The notes under the pieces were generated by a model. It saw only the letters and a program-made list of their open reading frames with translations. It was not told where the DNA came from and made no database searches. Of a stretch of 64,000 bases of DNA, positions 8,576 to 17,245 are shown in pieces; position 1 is the stretch's first letter, and each line of letters starts with the position of its first letter. The position numbers were made by a program, and so were the translations under genes. Source of the stretch: RGIG9608 sp045612365 (GTDB lineage: Bacteria > Bacteroidota > Bacteroidia > Bacteroidales > Paludibacteraceae); NCBI GenBank assembly GCA_045612365.1, contig JAZKYY010000016.1, forward strand, positions 1 through 64,000, written 5' to 3'.

Positions 8576-9155
8576 TCATTAAACCTGCCTTAAAAGGCAA
8601 CCATTCTGCACTAACGTTGTATTTTCCTGGGTATGTTCCAATGTCGTAACGTTGAAAATTACCAGACCCATCAGGTTCGTAACCTTCGTAAACACTACGA
8701 ATCCAGCCGCCTCCCGCAAAAAAATCGAACGACCATTTTTTTACTTGCCATTGATAACCAATTACAGCACCAAGAAAAAGTGCAGTTCCATGCTGAAATT
8801 TATCCGTTCCCCAATAATTGTATTTTTGCATTTTGAAAATGCCATATCCAATGGTTGGTCCACAATAAAAACCTTTGAAACTCTCCTTTGGAAACCAATG
8901 TGCTTCGGCAAATCCTAATCCAAGAAGAAGTGGCATGTCTTTTATTTTTTTACCCAATGAGAGTGATTGGTAAAAAGATGCCACACCTTCTAATTGAATG
9001 GTAAAATTCTTGTGAACAGCTATTTCTACTGCAGGATTCAAAACGCCTCCACATGCATAAATAGCGTTTAGTTTTATTGCAGTTTCAGCTTTTGTAGATG
9101 TTGCAAATATGCTTAAAACTAATACTATAAAAAATATGTGGAGAGTTTGTTTCAT
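8559..9155 (-). CDS. DUF3575-type outer membrane protein
   Basis: A 198-residue protein with a signal peptide (MKQTLHIFFIVLVLSIFATSTKAE). The mature part has alternating hydrophobic and aromatic strands ending in GLMIGYRL, as in a small outer membrane beta-barrel. Segments such as LNAIYACGGVLNPAVEIAV and HWFPKESFKGFYCGPTIGYG recall DUF3575, which is common in Bacteroidetes. The function is unknown; it probably forms an 8- to 10-strand barrel. It overlaps aroB by 17 bases and follows ilvE by 5, so it is likely part of the same transcript. Confidence 0.75.
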   Translation of the reverse strand: MKQTLHIFFIVLVLSIFATSTKAETAIKLNAIYACGGVLNPAVEIAVHKNFTIQLEGVASFYQSLSLGKKIKDMPLLLGLGFAEAHWFPKESFKGFYCGPTIGYGIFKMQKYNYWGTDKFQHGTALFLGAVIGYQWQVKKWSFDFFAGGGWIRSVYEGYEPDGSGNFQRYDIGTYPGKYNVSAEWLPFKAGLMIGYRL

Positions 9156-9160
9156 TTAAT

Positions 9161-10180
9161 TTATTCTACAATTGTAACCCAACCGTGAGTGTCTGGTTCG
9201 TCGCCATACTGAATAGCACGCAACTTGTTATATAGTTTTTCGCTAATTGGACCTGGTTTGCCATCTTTTGCAATGACATACGATTTGTTGTTTTCCAAAT
9301 CGTCAATGCGTTCGATAGGACTAATAACAGCCGCGGTTCCGCAAGCTCCAGCTTCTTCAAATGTTGCCAATTCTTCTTCCAAAATAGGACGACGTTCAAC
9401 TTTTAATCCCATATCCTCAGCCAATTGCATTAAACTACGATTGGTAATAGAAGGAAGTATAGATGAAGATTTTGGAGTGATATAAGTATTGTCTTTTATA
9501 CCAAAGAAATTGGCAGCTCCACATTCGTCAATATATTTCTTCTCTTTAGCATCGAGATAAAATTCACAACTATAACCTAAATCGTGGGCTAATTTGTTTG
9601 CTTTAAGACTTGCAGCGTAATTTCCTCCAACTTTGTAAGTTCCAGTTCCTAATGGTGCTGAACGGTCATATTGACGAATTATTACATAAGGATTTGTTGA
9701 GAAACCTCCTTTGAAGTATGGCCCAACAGGTGTTACAAAGATCATAAATAAATATTCGTTTGCAGGACGAACTCCAACTTGGGCTCCAATGCCAATAAGC
9801 AAAGGACGAATATAAAGAGAAGCTCCACTTTCGTATGGAGGGATAAAACGTTCGTTGGCTTTAACAACCATTTTAACAGCTTCAATGAATTTTTCTGTTG
9901 GCAAAAGTGGCATCAAAATACCATCACAAGTGCTTTGTAAGCGTTCTGCATTTGCTTCTGGACGGAAAACACGAATCTTTCCATCTTTTCCACGGAAAGC
10001 TTTCAATCCTTCGAAAGCTTCTTGTCCGTAATGCAAACATGTAGCAGCCATGTGAATGTTTAATGTTTCTTCTGAAGAAAGTTCCAATTTTCCCCATTCT
10101 CCATTACGATAGTAACAACGTACGTTATAGTCCGTTTTCATATATCCGAATGATAATTCAGACCAATTTATATTTTCCAT
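9161..10180 (-). CDS. ilvE: Branched-chain amino acid aminotransferase
   Basis: A 339-residue class IV (fold type IV) PLP enzyme that interconverts valine, leucine and isoleucine with their 2-oxo acids. The PLP lysine lies in GTYKVGGNYAASL. The downstream DECGAANFFG and PSITNRSLMQLAEDMG segments match the family signature. The first gene of a probable ilvE-DUF3575-aroB-dapB-era transcript, it has its own -7 box 29 bases upstream of the start. Confidence 0.95.
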   Translation of the reverse strand: MENINWSELSFGYMKTDYNVRCYYRNGEWGKLELSSEETLNIHMAATCLHYGQEAFEGLKAFRGKDGKIRVFRPEANAERLQSTCDGILMPLLPTEKFIEAVKMVVKANERFIPPYESGASLYIRPLLIGIGAQVGVRPANEYLFMIFVTPVGPYFKGGFSTNPYVIIRQYDRSAPLGTGTYKVGGNYAASLKANKLAHDLGYSCEFYLDAKEKKYIDECGAANFFGIKDNTYITPKSSSILPSITNRSLMQLAEDMGLKVERRPILEEELATFEEAGACGTAAVISPIERIDDLENNKSYVIAKDGKPGPISEKLYNKLRAIQYGDEPDTHGWVTIVE

Positions 10181-10208
10181 ATTTGTATATTTTTATAAAA
10201 ATTATTCG

Positions 10209-10216
10209 CAAAGATA
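10209..10216 (-). promoter_or_regulatory. -7 promoter box of the ilvE operon
   Basis: TATCTTTG on the minus strand predicts a start near 10202, with a 21-base leader to the ATG at 10180. Confidence 0.55.
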
Positions 10217-10251
10217 GTGAAAAAAGTATTTTTGTTTTTATCAATAAAAAC

Positions 10252-11181
10252 TTATAAAACTTCCTTTTTTTCTAAATTTTTCTGATTGATAAAACTTAGT
10301 TGTTGCTCTAGTACTTGAGTTTTTTTCATCGTAAATCCATTTTCTTTAGCAGATTCGATTGGATTTGAATAAATGGCTTTGATTTCCAATGGACGCATAT
10401 AATCAAAATCGAGTTTCATACTCGGATTATATGGTTTCATATTGTCAGTGTACACCATCATTTGATCTGCAAATTCTTTGTCGATATTTGCTCCGCAGAA
10501 ATTCGCAGCATCAATTACTTCAAGCATCAAATCGTAAATAAGTTGCCTAGATTTAGGGTTTTTCATTAATGCATCGGTTGTTGTGTTTAGAACAACAGTC
10601 ATTCCGTTATAAGGAATATTCCATACTAGTTTTTTCCAACGAGAATGCAATAAATTGTCCGATTTTTCTATTGGAACGCCAGAGGCCTCAAAATCAGAAC
10701 ATATTTTAGAAAAAGTAGTATAGTCTACATTTTGAAAAACTCCTAATGTCAATTTTCCGTAATCAAGATGGTTGATTGCTCCTTTCCCAACTTTATTGCT
10801 ACAGATAAAAGCCATTCCACCAATTATGCCGATTGTTGGAAAACTTTTGGATAGTTCCTGTTCCAAGTTTAATCCGTTTTGTATCAAAACTACGGTGGAG
10901 TTTTTCTCTATAATGTGAGGCAATATGCTGTTTAATAGATAATTATTTGTTGTTTTTAGACAAACAAGAATAACATCACATTTTGGCATTTGTGTTGGGT
11001 CTTTGTATGCGTTTACGTTGGTCAGAACAAAATCTCCATTGATGGATTTTATGTTTAACCCATTTTGCTGAACAAAATCGTAATCGCTATTGAAGAGAAA
11101 ATGTACTTCATTTCCTGCTTCTGCCAATCTTCCTCCGTAGTAAATTCCTACAGCACCACAACCAACTATAGCGTATCTCAT
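10252..11181 (-). CDS. Ketopantoate reductase (PanE/ApbA) family protein
   Basis: A 309-residue NAD(P)-dependent reductase. The N-terminal Rossmann motif GCGAVGIYYGGRLAEAG is at residues 7-23. LIQNGLNLEQEL is the family QNG motif, and the C-terminal ApbA_C helical domain contains SRWKKLVWNIPYNGMTVVL. A role in pantothenate synthesis (2-dehydropantoate to pantoate) is plausible. Many paralogues have other substrates, so I leave the symbol blank. It lies 17 bases downstream of the TerC gene. Confidence 0.82.
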   Translation of the reverse strand: MRYAIVGCGAVGIYYGGRLAEAGNEVHFLFNSDYDFVQQNGLNIKSINGDFVLTNVNAYKDPTQMPKCDVILVCLKTTNNYLLNSILPHIIEKNSTVVLIQNGLNLEQELSKSFPTIGIIGGMAFICSNKVGKGAINHLDYGKLTLGVFQNVDYTTFSKICSDFEASGVPIEKSDNLLHSRWKKLVWNIPYNGMTVVLNTTTDALMKNPKSRQLIYDLMLEVIDAANFCGANIDKEFADQMMVYTDNMKPYNPSMKLDFDYMRPLEIKAIYSNPIESAKENGFTMKKTQVLEQQLSFINQKNLEKKEVL

Positions 11182-11198
11182 AAATATCTATTCTTAAA

Positions 11199-12251
11199 TT
11201 AATTAGTTTTTTCTGTTTTTGGAGGGAAGAAAATAGATGCTACAATGCTTACAATAAGGACACCAAGAATTACCAAAAGCGAAGTATTTGTTCCAATATG
11301 AATTCCACATAAATCAGGCAAAAGCATTTTTACTCCAATGAAAGTAAGCAATACAGCCAATCCTATTTTGAGATAATGGAACTTATCCATTACGCTTTCA
11401 AGCATAAAGAATAGAGAACGCAATCCTAAAATTGCAAATATGTTGGAGAAAAATACCATATAAGGATCTTGTGTGATTGAGAAAATGGCAGGAATTGAAT
11501 CGAATGCAAAAATTACATCAGAGAATTCGACTATAAGAAGCACAACGAAGAGTGGTGTAGCTAACCATTTTCCTGTTTCTTTAGATTTTAGGAAAAAATC
11601 ATGATGGTGAAATTGCGAAGTTGCTAGATTGTACTTCGTTAAAAATTTTACTACAGGATGATGTTCGGCATCGACATTCTCTTTTTTATTGCGTTGCAGA
11701 AACATTTTTACTCCTGTAAAAATGAGTACCAAACCAAAAAGAATTAAAATCCAATGGAATTTTTGAATCAAAGCTGCTGCAGCAAATATGAAAATAAAAC
11801 GTAGTACAATAGCACCAAGAATTCCGTAGAAAAGTACACGGTGATAATATATTTTTTCAACATTAAATGCCATAAAAATCATTATCATTACAAAAATATT
11901 GTCGATAGAAAGCGATTTTTCTACTAAATATCCTGTTAGATATTCGAGTGACATGGCATTGCGGTAAAGTTTCACTCCTTCTTCAAAAGACAAGCCATCA
12001 AGCTTCAGGTTATGACTATGTTTGGCGTTAATAGCAATGAGCTGCTCCATGTTTTCTATTCCATGAATCCATTCTGCTCTAAAGTAGATAAATAAACAAA
12101 AGAGTAGCGCTGTCCCAATCCAAACGCATGTCCAGATTGTAGCTTCTTTGAATGAAATAACGTGATCTTTTTTGTGAAACACTCCCAAGTCAAGTGTTAG
12201 AAGCAATGCCACTAATAGCAAAAAACCTCCCATGAATAAAATTTCTGTCAT
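11199..12251 (-). CDS. TerC/Alx family integral membrane protein
   Basis: A 350-residue protein with about eight to nine hydrophobic membrane segments. The TerC family signatures are LEYLTGYLVEKSLSIDNIFVMIMIF and LIVEFSDVIFAFDSIPAIFSIT, whose conserved acidic residues are thought to bind metal. Members are linked to manganese or calcium export at the inner membrane and to tellurite resistance. A His-rich cytoplasmic loop (QFHHHDFFLK) lies mid-protein. No yybP-ykoY-like riboswitch is recognised in the 12-base gap to porZ. Confidence 0.9.
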   Translation of the reverse strand: MTEILFMGGFLLLVALLLTLDLGVFHKKDHVISFKEATIWTCVWIGTALLFCLFIYFRAEWIHGIENMEQLIAINAKHSHNLKLDGLSFEEGVKLYRNAMSLEYLTGYLVEKSLSIDNIFVMIMIFMAFNVEKIYYHRVLFYGILGAIVLRFIFIFAAAALIQKFHWILILFGLVLIFTGVKMFLQRNKKENVDAEHHPVVKFLTKYNLATSQFHHHDFFLKSKETGKWLATPLFVVLLIVEFSDVIFAFDSIPAIFSITQDPYMVFFSNIFAILGLRSLFFMLESVMDKFHYLKIGLAVLLTFIGVKMLLPDLCGIHIGTNTSLLVILGVLIVSIVASIFFPPKTEKTN

Positions 12252-12263
12252 AATCGTGTCTTT

Positions 12264-14591
12264 TTATTTAAGAATTAATAATTTAGTTTTTCCGTAAACT
12301 TTTCTGTTTTCTGTTGTACAAATTATCCAGTAAATACCGGAATTTATTTTTGATTGGTTCAGATAATCCCAAGTGGCTGTCCCTCCCAAGGATGTTGTTT
12401 CATAAACCGCATTTCCGGCGAGGTCAAGAATCTTTACGTTTGTATTTTCTTTTAGATTTCGAATTGTAACTATTCCTGTGTAATCTGGTCGAACAGGGTT
12501 AGGATATACTCGAATGTTGTCAAAATTTTCAGCTGGTTCTGTGACGTTCGAAACATAAGAAATAATTCCATTTTCGGTTCCAAAGAATACTTCTCCAGTT
12601 TGATTATTTATTCCTAATGAAATCACTTTGTTGGAGAGTAGTGGGCTGTTTTCTATATTAAAGTGGTGGATAGCCTCCAATCCATCTTCTGATATCAAGT
12701 ATACTCCAGAAGATTCAGTTGCAATCCATTTTCTATTTTCAACATCTACAGCAATAGCATTGATTTGTTCGCTATCGAGCAGATAGTCAGCATTATTTGT
12801 GCCATCGTTCCTTGGAATTTTTATCCTATCGCATCTAAAATCAGGCGAGAAGATTTTTTTTGGATCTTTTATTACGATTACTCCTTTGGTTGTTCCAATC
12901 CAAATTTCACCATTTTTATCTTCGGCAATGCTTCGATAGAATTTGATGTCTGGTGTAATTGTTTTTTCATCAATATCAATAAAGTATGTGAATTTTCGGG
13001 TTTGATCATCGCTTCGATCTTCCAATGTTCCATTGTCATCAAATACAAAAACAATAGGTTCTGTTCGGAACGTAATAGCCCAACGTTGCGTATTATTCTT
13101 TTGAGGAATAAGCAAACTTTGCATTGTTGCGGTTTGTTCTATTTCCGAGAAATAGAAATTTTTTATTTCTCCATTTGGAGTAAGGTATTTGAGTGTATTT
13201 GGTACTTGCATGCTAGTGAACCAAAGATTCCCTCCTGTATCCATCGCCATTGCATCCAAACGTGTATATCGGAAAAATGAGGAACTTGGATATTTGTCTG
13301 GAAAAATAGACTCTATATTACTGTTTTCTGCATTAAAAAGTTTGTAGAATTTATCTTGACGAAATTCGTATAATCCTATTCCATAACTAGTTGCATAAAA
13401 ATGAGTTTTGTCTATTGGATCTATAAAAATATCTACAAAGTCATTAGGAATAAGGGAATCAATTATTGAATTATCGGCAGGAATTGTTACCATTTCTTCT
13501 GGTTTAATGTGTGCCCATTCTCCATTTTCATAGTAAAAAACAAAACCTTCTTTATTAAATTGATTGGCATCTCTACCTCCTGCTATTACAAATAAACGAT
13601 TGTCTTGAACTTTCATTTCCCAATTATCATTTGTAGGAGGTCCATTAAGTTGGAAGCACGATAACTCTAATGAACTTAAATCGATTTTTACCAACGAATC
13701 ATTATGTGTTGTAATCCAACAATCGTTTGTTGTATTGTCGTAAGCTGCATAGGAAGATTTTAGAGCAAAAGCTTTTTGTTTATTGCCTGCTGACAACATT
13801 TTTATCGTGTCGCTTTTTAGTGCAAACAAGTGATTGTTGCTCAAGATACAGTTGTTCCACTTTTCGTTACTGAATTTTTCCCAATTTTCATTGGATTTAT
13901 AAAAAAGCGTACCATCTTTTTTTAGAAGTAAAAGTTGATTGTTGAAAGTTATAATTTTTGCGTTTTTGCCACTTGGAATTGTTTTGTCAGTTTTCCAATT
14001 TTCATAATTGGCGAGCAACGAGTTTTCTGCAGCAACATACAATGAGTCCTCTGTTATTGCATAAAAATTGTTTTTGTAGGTTGTGAGTGCCTTGACAGAT
14101 ACAGCTTCTCCTTGATTTCCAATGTAGTAAGAATCGTAAATTTCTTTTTTAGTTAAATTTACAGCTACAATACCAAACCCACATGATAAATAGGCGTGGT
14201 TTTTGAAAAAAATGTGGTTTATGTTTTTGTCAACGGTTAGGTTTTTCCGATAAAGGTCGTTTATATTGTAGACTGTGCCATCATCATACAAAAGGTCGAT
14301 ATTTGCGTTTTTGTAGATAATAACAAGACATTCATGTTCATTGGAGTATGCAATGTGTGAAATTTGATTGTCATTTAGTCCGTTCAATTTAGAATATGTT
14401 TCAATACTTTCATATTCTTTGTCTATCGAAAAAATTGAACCATAAGCCAACCCATAAACTTTTGTTCGTCCCACCGCAACTTGTTCCATTTTTGCGTATG
14501 AAAGATGAGTTTTCCAATCTCCAATGGTTATTTCTGCAAAGGAGAAAACAAAATTAAAGCAAAATAGTAACGTTAATGTTGCTTTTTTCAT
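12264..14591 (-). CDS. porZ: Type IX secretion system protein PorZ
   Basis: A 775-residue secreted protein. The signal peptide is residues 1-18 (MKKATLTLLFCFNFVFSF). The opening WKTHLSYAKMEQVAVGRTKVYGLA and YSKLNGLNDNQISHI are typical of PorZ. The body is built of beta-propeller blades resembling two-component-regulator propellers (for example GEIWIGTTKGVIVI, NRKWIATESSGVYLI). The C-terminus (VYPNPVRPDYTGIVTIRNL through YGKTKLLILK) is a T9SS sorting domain. PorZ is a component of the surface attachment complex that links cargo to anionic LPS. The gene overlaps rdgB by 4 bases. A generic T9SS-secreted propeller protein is the alternative. Confidence 0.8.
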   Translation of the reverse strand: MKKATLTLLFCFNFVFSFAEITIGDWKTHLSYAKMEQVAVGRTKVYGLAYGSIFSIDKEYESIETYSKLNGLNDNQISHIAYSNEHECLVIIYKNANIDLLYDDGTVYNINDLYRKNLTVDKNINHIFFKNHAYLSCGFGIVAVNLTKKEIYDSYYIGNQGEAVSVKALTTYKNNFYAITEDSLYVAAENSLLANYENWKTDKTIPSGKNAKIITFNNQLLLLKKDGTLFYKSNENWEKFSNEKWNNCILSNNHLFALKSDTIKMLSAGNKQKAFALKSSYAAYDNTTNDCWITTHNDSLVKIDLSSLELSCFQLNGPPTNDNWEMKVQDNRLFVIAGGRDANQFNKEGFVFYYENGEWAHIKPEEMVTIPADNSIIDSLIPNDFVDIFIDPIDKTHFYATSYGIGLYEFRQDKFYKLFNAENSNIESIFPDKYPSSSFFRYTRLDAMAMDTGGNLWFTSMQVPNTLKYLTPNGEIKNFYFSEIEQTATMQSLLIPQKNNTQRWAITFRTEPIVFVFDDNGTLEDRSDDQTRKFTYFIDIDEKTITPDIKFYRSIAEDKNGEIWIGTTKGVIVIKDPKKIFSPDFRCDRIKIPRNDGTNNADYLLDSEQINAIAVDVENRKWIATESSGVYLISEDGLEAIHHFNIENSPLLSNKVISLGINNQTGEVFFGTENGIISYVSNVTEPAENFDNIRVYPNPVRPDYTGIVTIRNLKENTNVKILDLAGNAVYETTSLGGTATWDYLNQSKINSGIYWIICTTENRKVYGKTKLLILK

Positions 14592-15172
14592 TTTTGTTTC
14601 TGATAGAAATAGTCTACTAAAAGTTGCATTGCTTTTGCTCTATGACTAATGCTGTTTTTTATCTCTTGCTTGAGTTCTGCAAAAGTTTTGTCGTAACCTT
14701 CTGGAATGAAAACAGAGTCATATCCAAAACCTCCATTGCCTTTCTTTTCTTCAATTATTTTGCCTTTGATAATTCCTTCAAAGAAATGTTTCTCTCCGTT
14801 TTCTATTAAGGCAATAACGGTACGAAATTGTGCCTTCCGATTTTCTTTTCCGTTGAGTTCTGTGAGTAGTTTTTGTATATTTTTCTCAGAATTTCCATCT
14901 TCTCCAGCATAACGAGCCGAGTAGACTCCAGGAGCTCCATTCAACGCTTCAACTTCTAAACCAGTATCGTCTGCGAATGTGTCGAAATTAAACCGAGAGT
15001 ACACATAATTGGCTTTGATTTCTGCATTTTCATTGAGCGTTGTTCCAGTTTCTTCTATTTCGTCAAAACAACCAATTTCTTTCAATGAACAAATTTCTAC
15101 CTTATTGTTTAGGATTGCTTTTGCTTCAGAAAGTTTGTGTGCATTATTGGTGACAAATACTAGTTTTTTCAT
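14588..15172 (-). CDS. rdgB: Non-canonical purine NTP pyrophosphatase (RdgB/HAM1)
   Basis: A 194-residue house-cleaning enzyme that hydrolyses ITP, dITP and XTP. The N-terminal TNNAHKLSEA, the segment FADDTGLEVEALNGAPGVYSARYAG and the closing SHRAKA match the family. I chose the ATG at 15172 (MKKLVFVTNN), which is where homologues begin. An upstream in-frame start at 15202 would add residues with no family support and would fall upstream of the predicted transcript start. It overlaps porZ by 4 bases. Confidence 0.93.
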   Translation of the reverse strand: MKKLVFVTNNAHKLSEAKAILNNKVEICSLKEIGCFDEIEETGTTLNENAEIKANYVYSRFNFDTFADDTGLEVEALNGAPGVYSARYAGEDGNSEKNIQKLLTELNGKENRKAQFRTVIALIENGEKHFFEGIIKGKIIEEKKGNGGFGYDSVFIPEGYDKTFAELKQEIKNSISHRAKAMQLLVDYFYQKQK

Positions 15173-15197
15173 TCTATGAGTTGAAATAAAAAAAGAA

Positions 15198-15231
15198 ACC
15201 ACAAAATTAGTAAAAAACTAATTATTGTGGT
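15198..15231 (-). terminator. Terminator after the HIT gene, with an embedded promoter box
   Basis: ACCACAA and TTGTGGT with inner ATTAG/CTAAT form a hairpin followed on the minus strand by a T-rich tract. It lies 31 bases after the HIT stop codon. Confidence 0.7.
15202..15209 (-). promoter_or_regulatory. -7 promoter box of rdgB
   Basis: TAATTTTG on the minus strand lies inside the descending arm of the preceding terminator. It predicts a start near 15195 and a 22-base leader. Confidence 0.4.
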
Positions 15232-15261
15232 AAATATGAAAGAATTAAGTGAGTTAAAAAA

Positions 15262-15663
15262 TCAAAAATTAGCAGCAATTTTTTTGGCTATATCTTCCAT
15301 TTCTTCTTTTGGTAATTGTAGTTTTGGATTGGAAATTATCATGTCACTTTCTTTGTTGATAGGAATTAGATGAACGTGTACATGAGGAACCTCCATTCCC
15401 ATAACAGCAACTCCAATACGTTTGCAAGGAACAGCTTTCTCTATGGCAATTGCCACTTTCCTAGTAAAGGCCATCAACCCGTTGTAAGTTTCTTCGTCGA
15501 GTTTGAAGATGTAGTCTTCTTCGGGCTCTGCTAATTTAGGGATAACTAAAGTATGACCTTTAGTCATTGGGTTGATGTCAAGAAAAGCAAAAAACTTATC
15601 GTTTTCGGCAATTTTGTAACAAGGAATTTCACCTTTTATTATTTTGGTAAAAATAGTTGCCAT
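15262..15663 (-). CDS. HIT family nucleotide hydrolase/transferase
   Basis: A 133-residue histidine-triad protein. The catalytic signature H-V-H-V-H-L is in EVPHVHVHLIPIN near residue 100. The start MATIFTKIIKGEIPCYKIAENDKFFAFLD is the usual HINT-like N-terminus with an adenosine-binding segment. It probably hydrolyses purine nucleotide phosphoramidates or related compounds; the true substrate is not known. It is encoded 3 bases downstream of greA and probably cotranscribed with it. Confidence 0.93.
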   Translation of the reverse strand: MATIFTKIIKGEIPCYKIAENDKFFAFLDINPMTKGHTLVIPKLAEPEEDYIFKLDEETYNGLMAFTRKVAIAIEKAVPCKRIGVAVMGMEVPHVHVHLIPINKESDMIISNPKLQLPKEEMEDIAKKIAANF

Positions 15664-15666
15664 AGT

Positions 15667-16131
15667 TTAAATTGTGATATCGATAATTTCGAATTCCAAA
15701 ACTCCTGCAGGAACAGAGATGGAAACAGAATCTCCTTTCTTTTTTCCCAATAAACCTTTGCCAATAGGAGTTGTTACTGCAATTTTCCCTTCACGTAAAT
15801 TGGCTTCACTTTCAGAAACAAGCATATAAGTAATTTCTTGATTGTTTTTTTTGTTGCGAAGTTTTACTTTGTTCAAAATCTGAACTTCATCAGTTGAAAT
15901 TCGGCTTTCATCTATCAAGCGAGCTTGTGCAATGGTGCTTTTGAGTTGAGAAATTTTTAATTCTAACAAGCCTTGAGCTTCTTTTGCTGCATCGTATTCT
16001 GCATTTTCCGACAAATCTCCTTTGTCACGTGCTTCTGCAATTTGTTTAGAAATCATAGGACGCTGAGACTCTAATTCTGCCAAGTCATCCATTAATTTTT
16101 TGTAACCTTCTTCGGTTAAATAAACTGCCAT
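15667..16131 (-). CDS. greA: Transcription elongation factor GreA
   Basis: A 154-residue factor that stimulates RNA polymerase to cleave backtracked transcripts. The N-terminal coiled coil contains the conserved tip segment DKGDLSENAEYDAAKE with the acidic residues that enter the secondary channel. The C-terminal FKBP-like domain has PIGKGLLGKKKGDSVSISVPAG. I chose ATG 16131 (MAVYLTEEGYKKL), where homologues start, rather than an in-frame start 57 bases upstream. The HIT gene follows directly. Confidence 0.95.
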   Translation of the reverse strand: MAVYLTEEGYKKLMDDLAELESQRPMISKQIAEARDKGDLSENAEYDAAKEAQGLLELKISQLKSTIAQARLIDESRISTDEVQILNKVKLRNKKNNQEITYMLVSESEANLREGKIAVTTPIGKGLLGKKKGDSVSISVPAGVLEFEIIDITI

Positions 16132-16181
16132 ATCAAATAAAATTTTTAAATATTTTATAATTAAAAAAGTAGCAAAAAAAA

Positions 16182-16206
16182 TTCCCAACCGTTTTACCAG
16201 TTGGAA
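16182..16206 (-). terminator. Terminator after the PCMD-type gene
   Basis: TTCCAAC and GTTGGGAA on the minus strand form a stem followed by eight T residues. It lies about 80 bases downstream of the stop at 16288. Confidence 0.75.
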
Positions 16207-16287
16207 CTTTTCTTTGTTTTTTTCTTGTGCAAACTTACACCCTTTTTTTTAATTGCCCAAATTTTTCTTGTCAAATTTTTCTTGTCG

Positions 16288-17238
16288 TTAGTAAACCCAT
16301 TTTACGTTATCAACCCAAAGGGCATTTCCTGGCATTCCATAAAATGCAGGATAACAACCTGCTGTAATCATCAAAATTACGTGTGTTGGGGTATCGTTTT
16401 TATCGCCCCATCCAACTTCTTGAATTTCTACCATTTTCCCTTTTTTATTCAAGGCTCTAAATTGACCTCCATCAGGGAATAGACCCATATATGTTTTGAA
16501 AAATGGTTGTTTGCTAATATCGCCGTAATGGATGTCTATGCGATAATTGTTTTTCCATTCGGGTATCGATTCTTCGAAACGTTGGCGTGCAGTGCCAATT
16601 CGTTTTGCATAAATCTTGCCTTTTTCGTCTTCCCAACGTTTTTGTAAGTAAACATAAACTTCGGGTTCGTCATGTCCTTCAAACCATTTTTTCTTTGTAA
16701 AACCTGTAGAGCGTAGTACTTTTCTTTCTGGATTTACTCTTGCTTTCAAGTCGAGCATTATAGCTTTTGGCTTTTGGTTAAAAGGAATTCCCATGCTGAT
16801 GATGCTATAGGGGTCATTTACATCTTTTGCGGGTTCAAGAACTTTTCCTAAAAACAACGTTCCTGCAATGCAAACTTCAATATCTATACATCCAAAAACT
16901 TGTACGGCTTCAATTCGGGTATCAAGCCGAGCACATGTGCCATTGCCTCGTTTTTCAGGTTGTGTAGTGTTTGCTCCTTTGTCAATGCCTGCTGGCGACG
17001 CATAAGCATTTGAAATTCCCCAGCAAGTATTGCTGAAATCATATGCCACGGTTTTTCTTATCGTATCGGTAGGAGCAAGAGCATAAAGTGTTTTTGTTTT
17101 TCCGCCCAACAATTTTGATTCTTTTATATAACGCACCAACCATTGTTCCATATCGCCAAATTTAATTGGCTCAATTCGCTCTTGTGCAACAATGAGTGTT
17201 GGTAAAAATAAGAGTGCTAAAAGTCGTAGTGTTTTCAT
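16288..17238 (-). CDS. Secreted PCMD-type protein, putative carbohydrate-related
   Basis: A 316-residue exported protein with a signal peptide MKTLRLLALLFLPTLIVAQ. The mature part contains NGTCARLDTRIE, IAGTLFLGKVLEPAKDVNDP, GIPFNQKPKAIMLDLKARV and ends GNALWVDNVKWVY. This order of motifs resembles the PCMD (putative carbohydrate metabolism) domain of Bacteroidetes, whose real function is unknown. I chose ATG 17238, because the longer frame would run about 190 bases into the SDR gene and lack a signal peptide at its start. It is 7 bases downstream of the SDR gene. Confidence 0.6.
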   Translation of the reverse strand: MKTLRLLALLFLPTLIVAQERIEPIKFGDMEQWLVRYIKESKLLGGKTKTLYALAPTDTIRKTVAYDFSNTCWGISNAYASPAGIDKGANTTQPEKRGNGTCARLDTRIEAVQVFGCIDIEVCIAGTLFLGKVLEPAKDVNDPYSIISMGIPFNQKPKAIMLDLKARVNPERKVLRSTGFTKKKWFEGHDEPEVYVYLQKRWEDEKGKIYAKRIGTARQRFEESIPEWKNNYRIDIHYGDISKQPFFKTYMGLFPDGGQFRALNKKGKMVEIQEVGWGDKNDTPTHVILMITAGCYPAFYGMPGNALWVDNVKWVY

Positions 17239-17245
17239 TGTAAAG

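Noticed and set aside
11182..12263. Manganese (yybP-ykoY) riboswitch near the TerC gene
   Set aside because: The gap upstream of the gene is only 12 bases, so there is no room for the aptamer.
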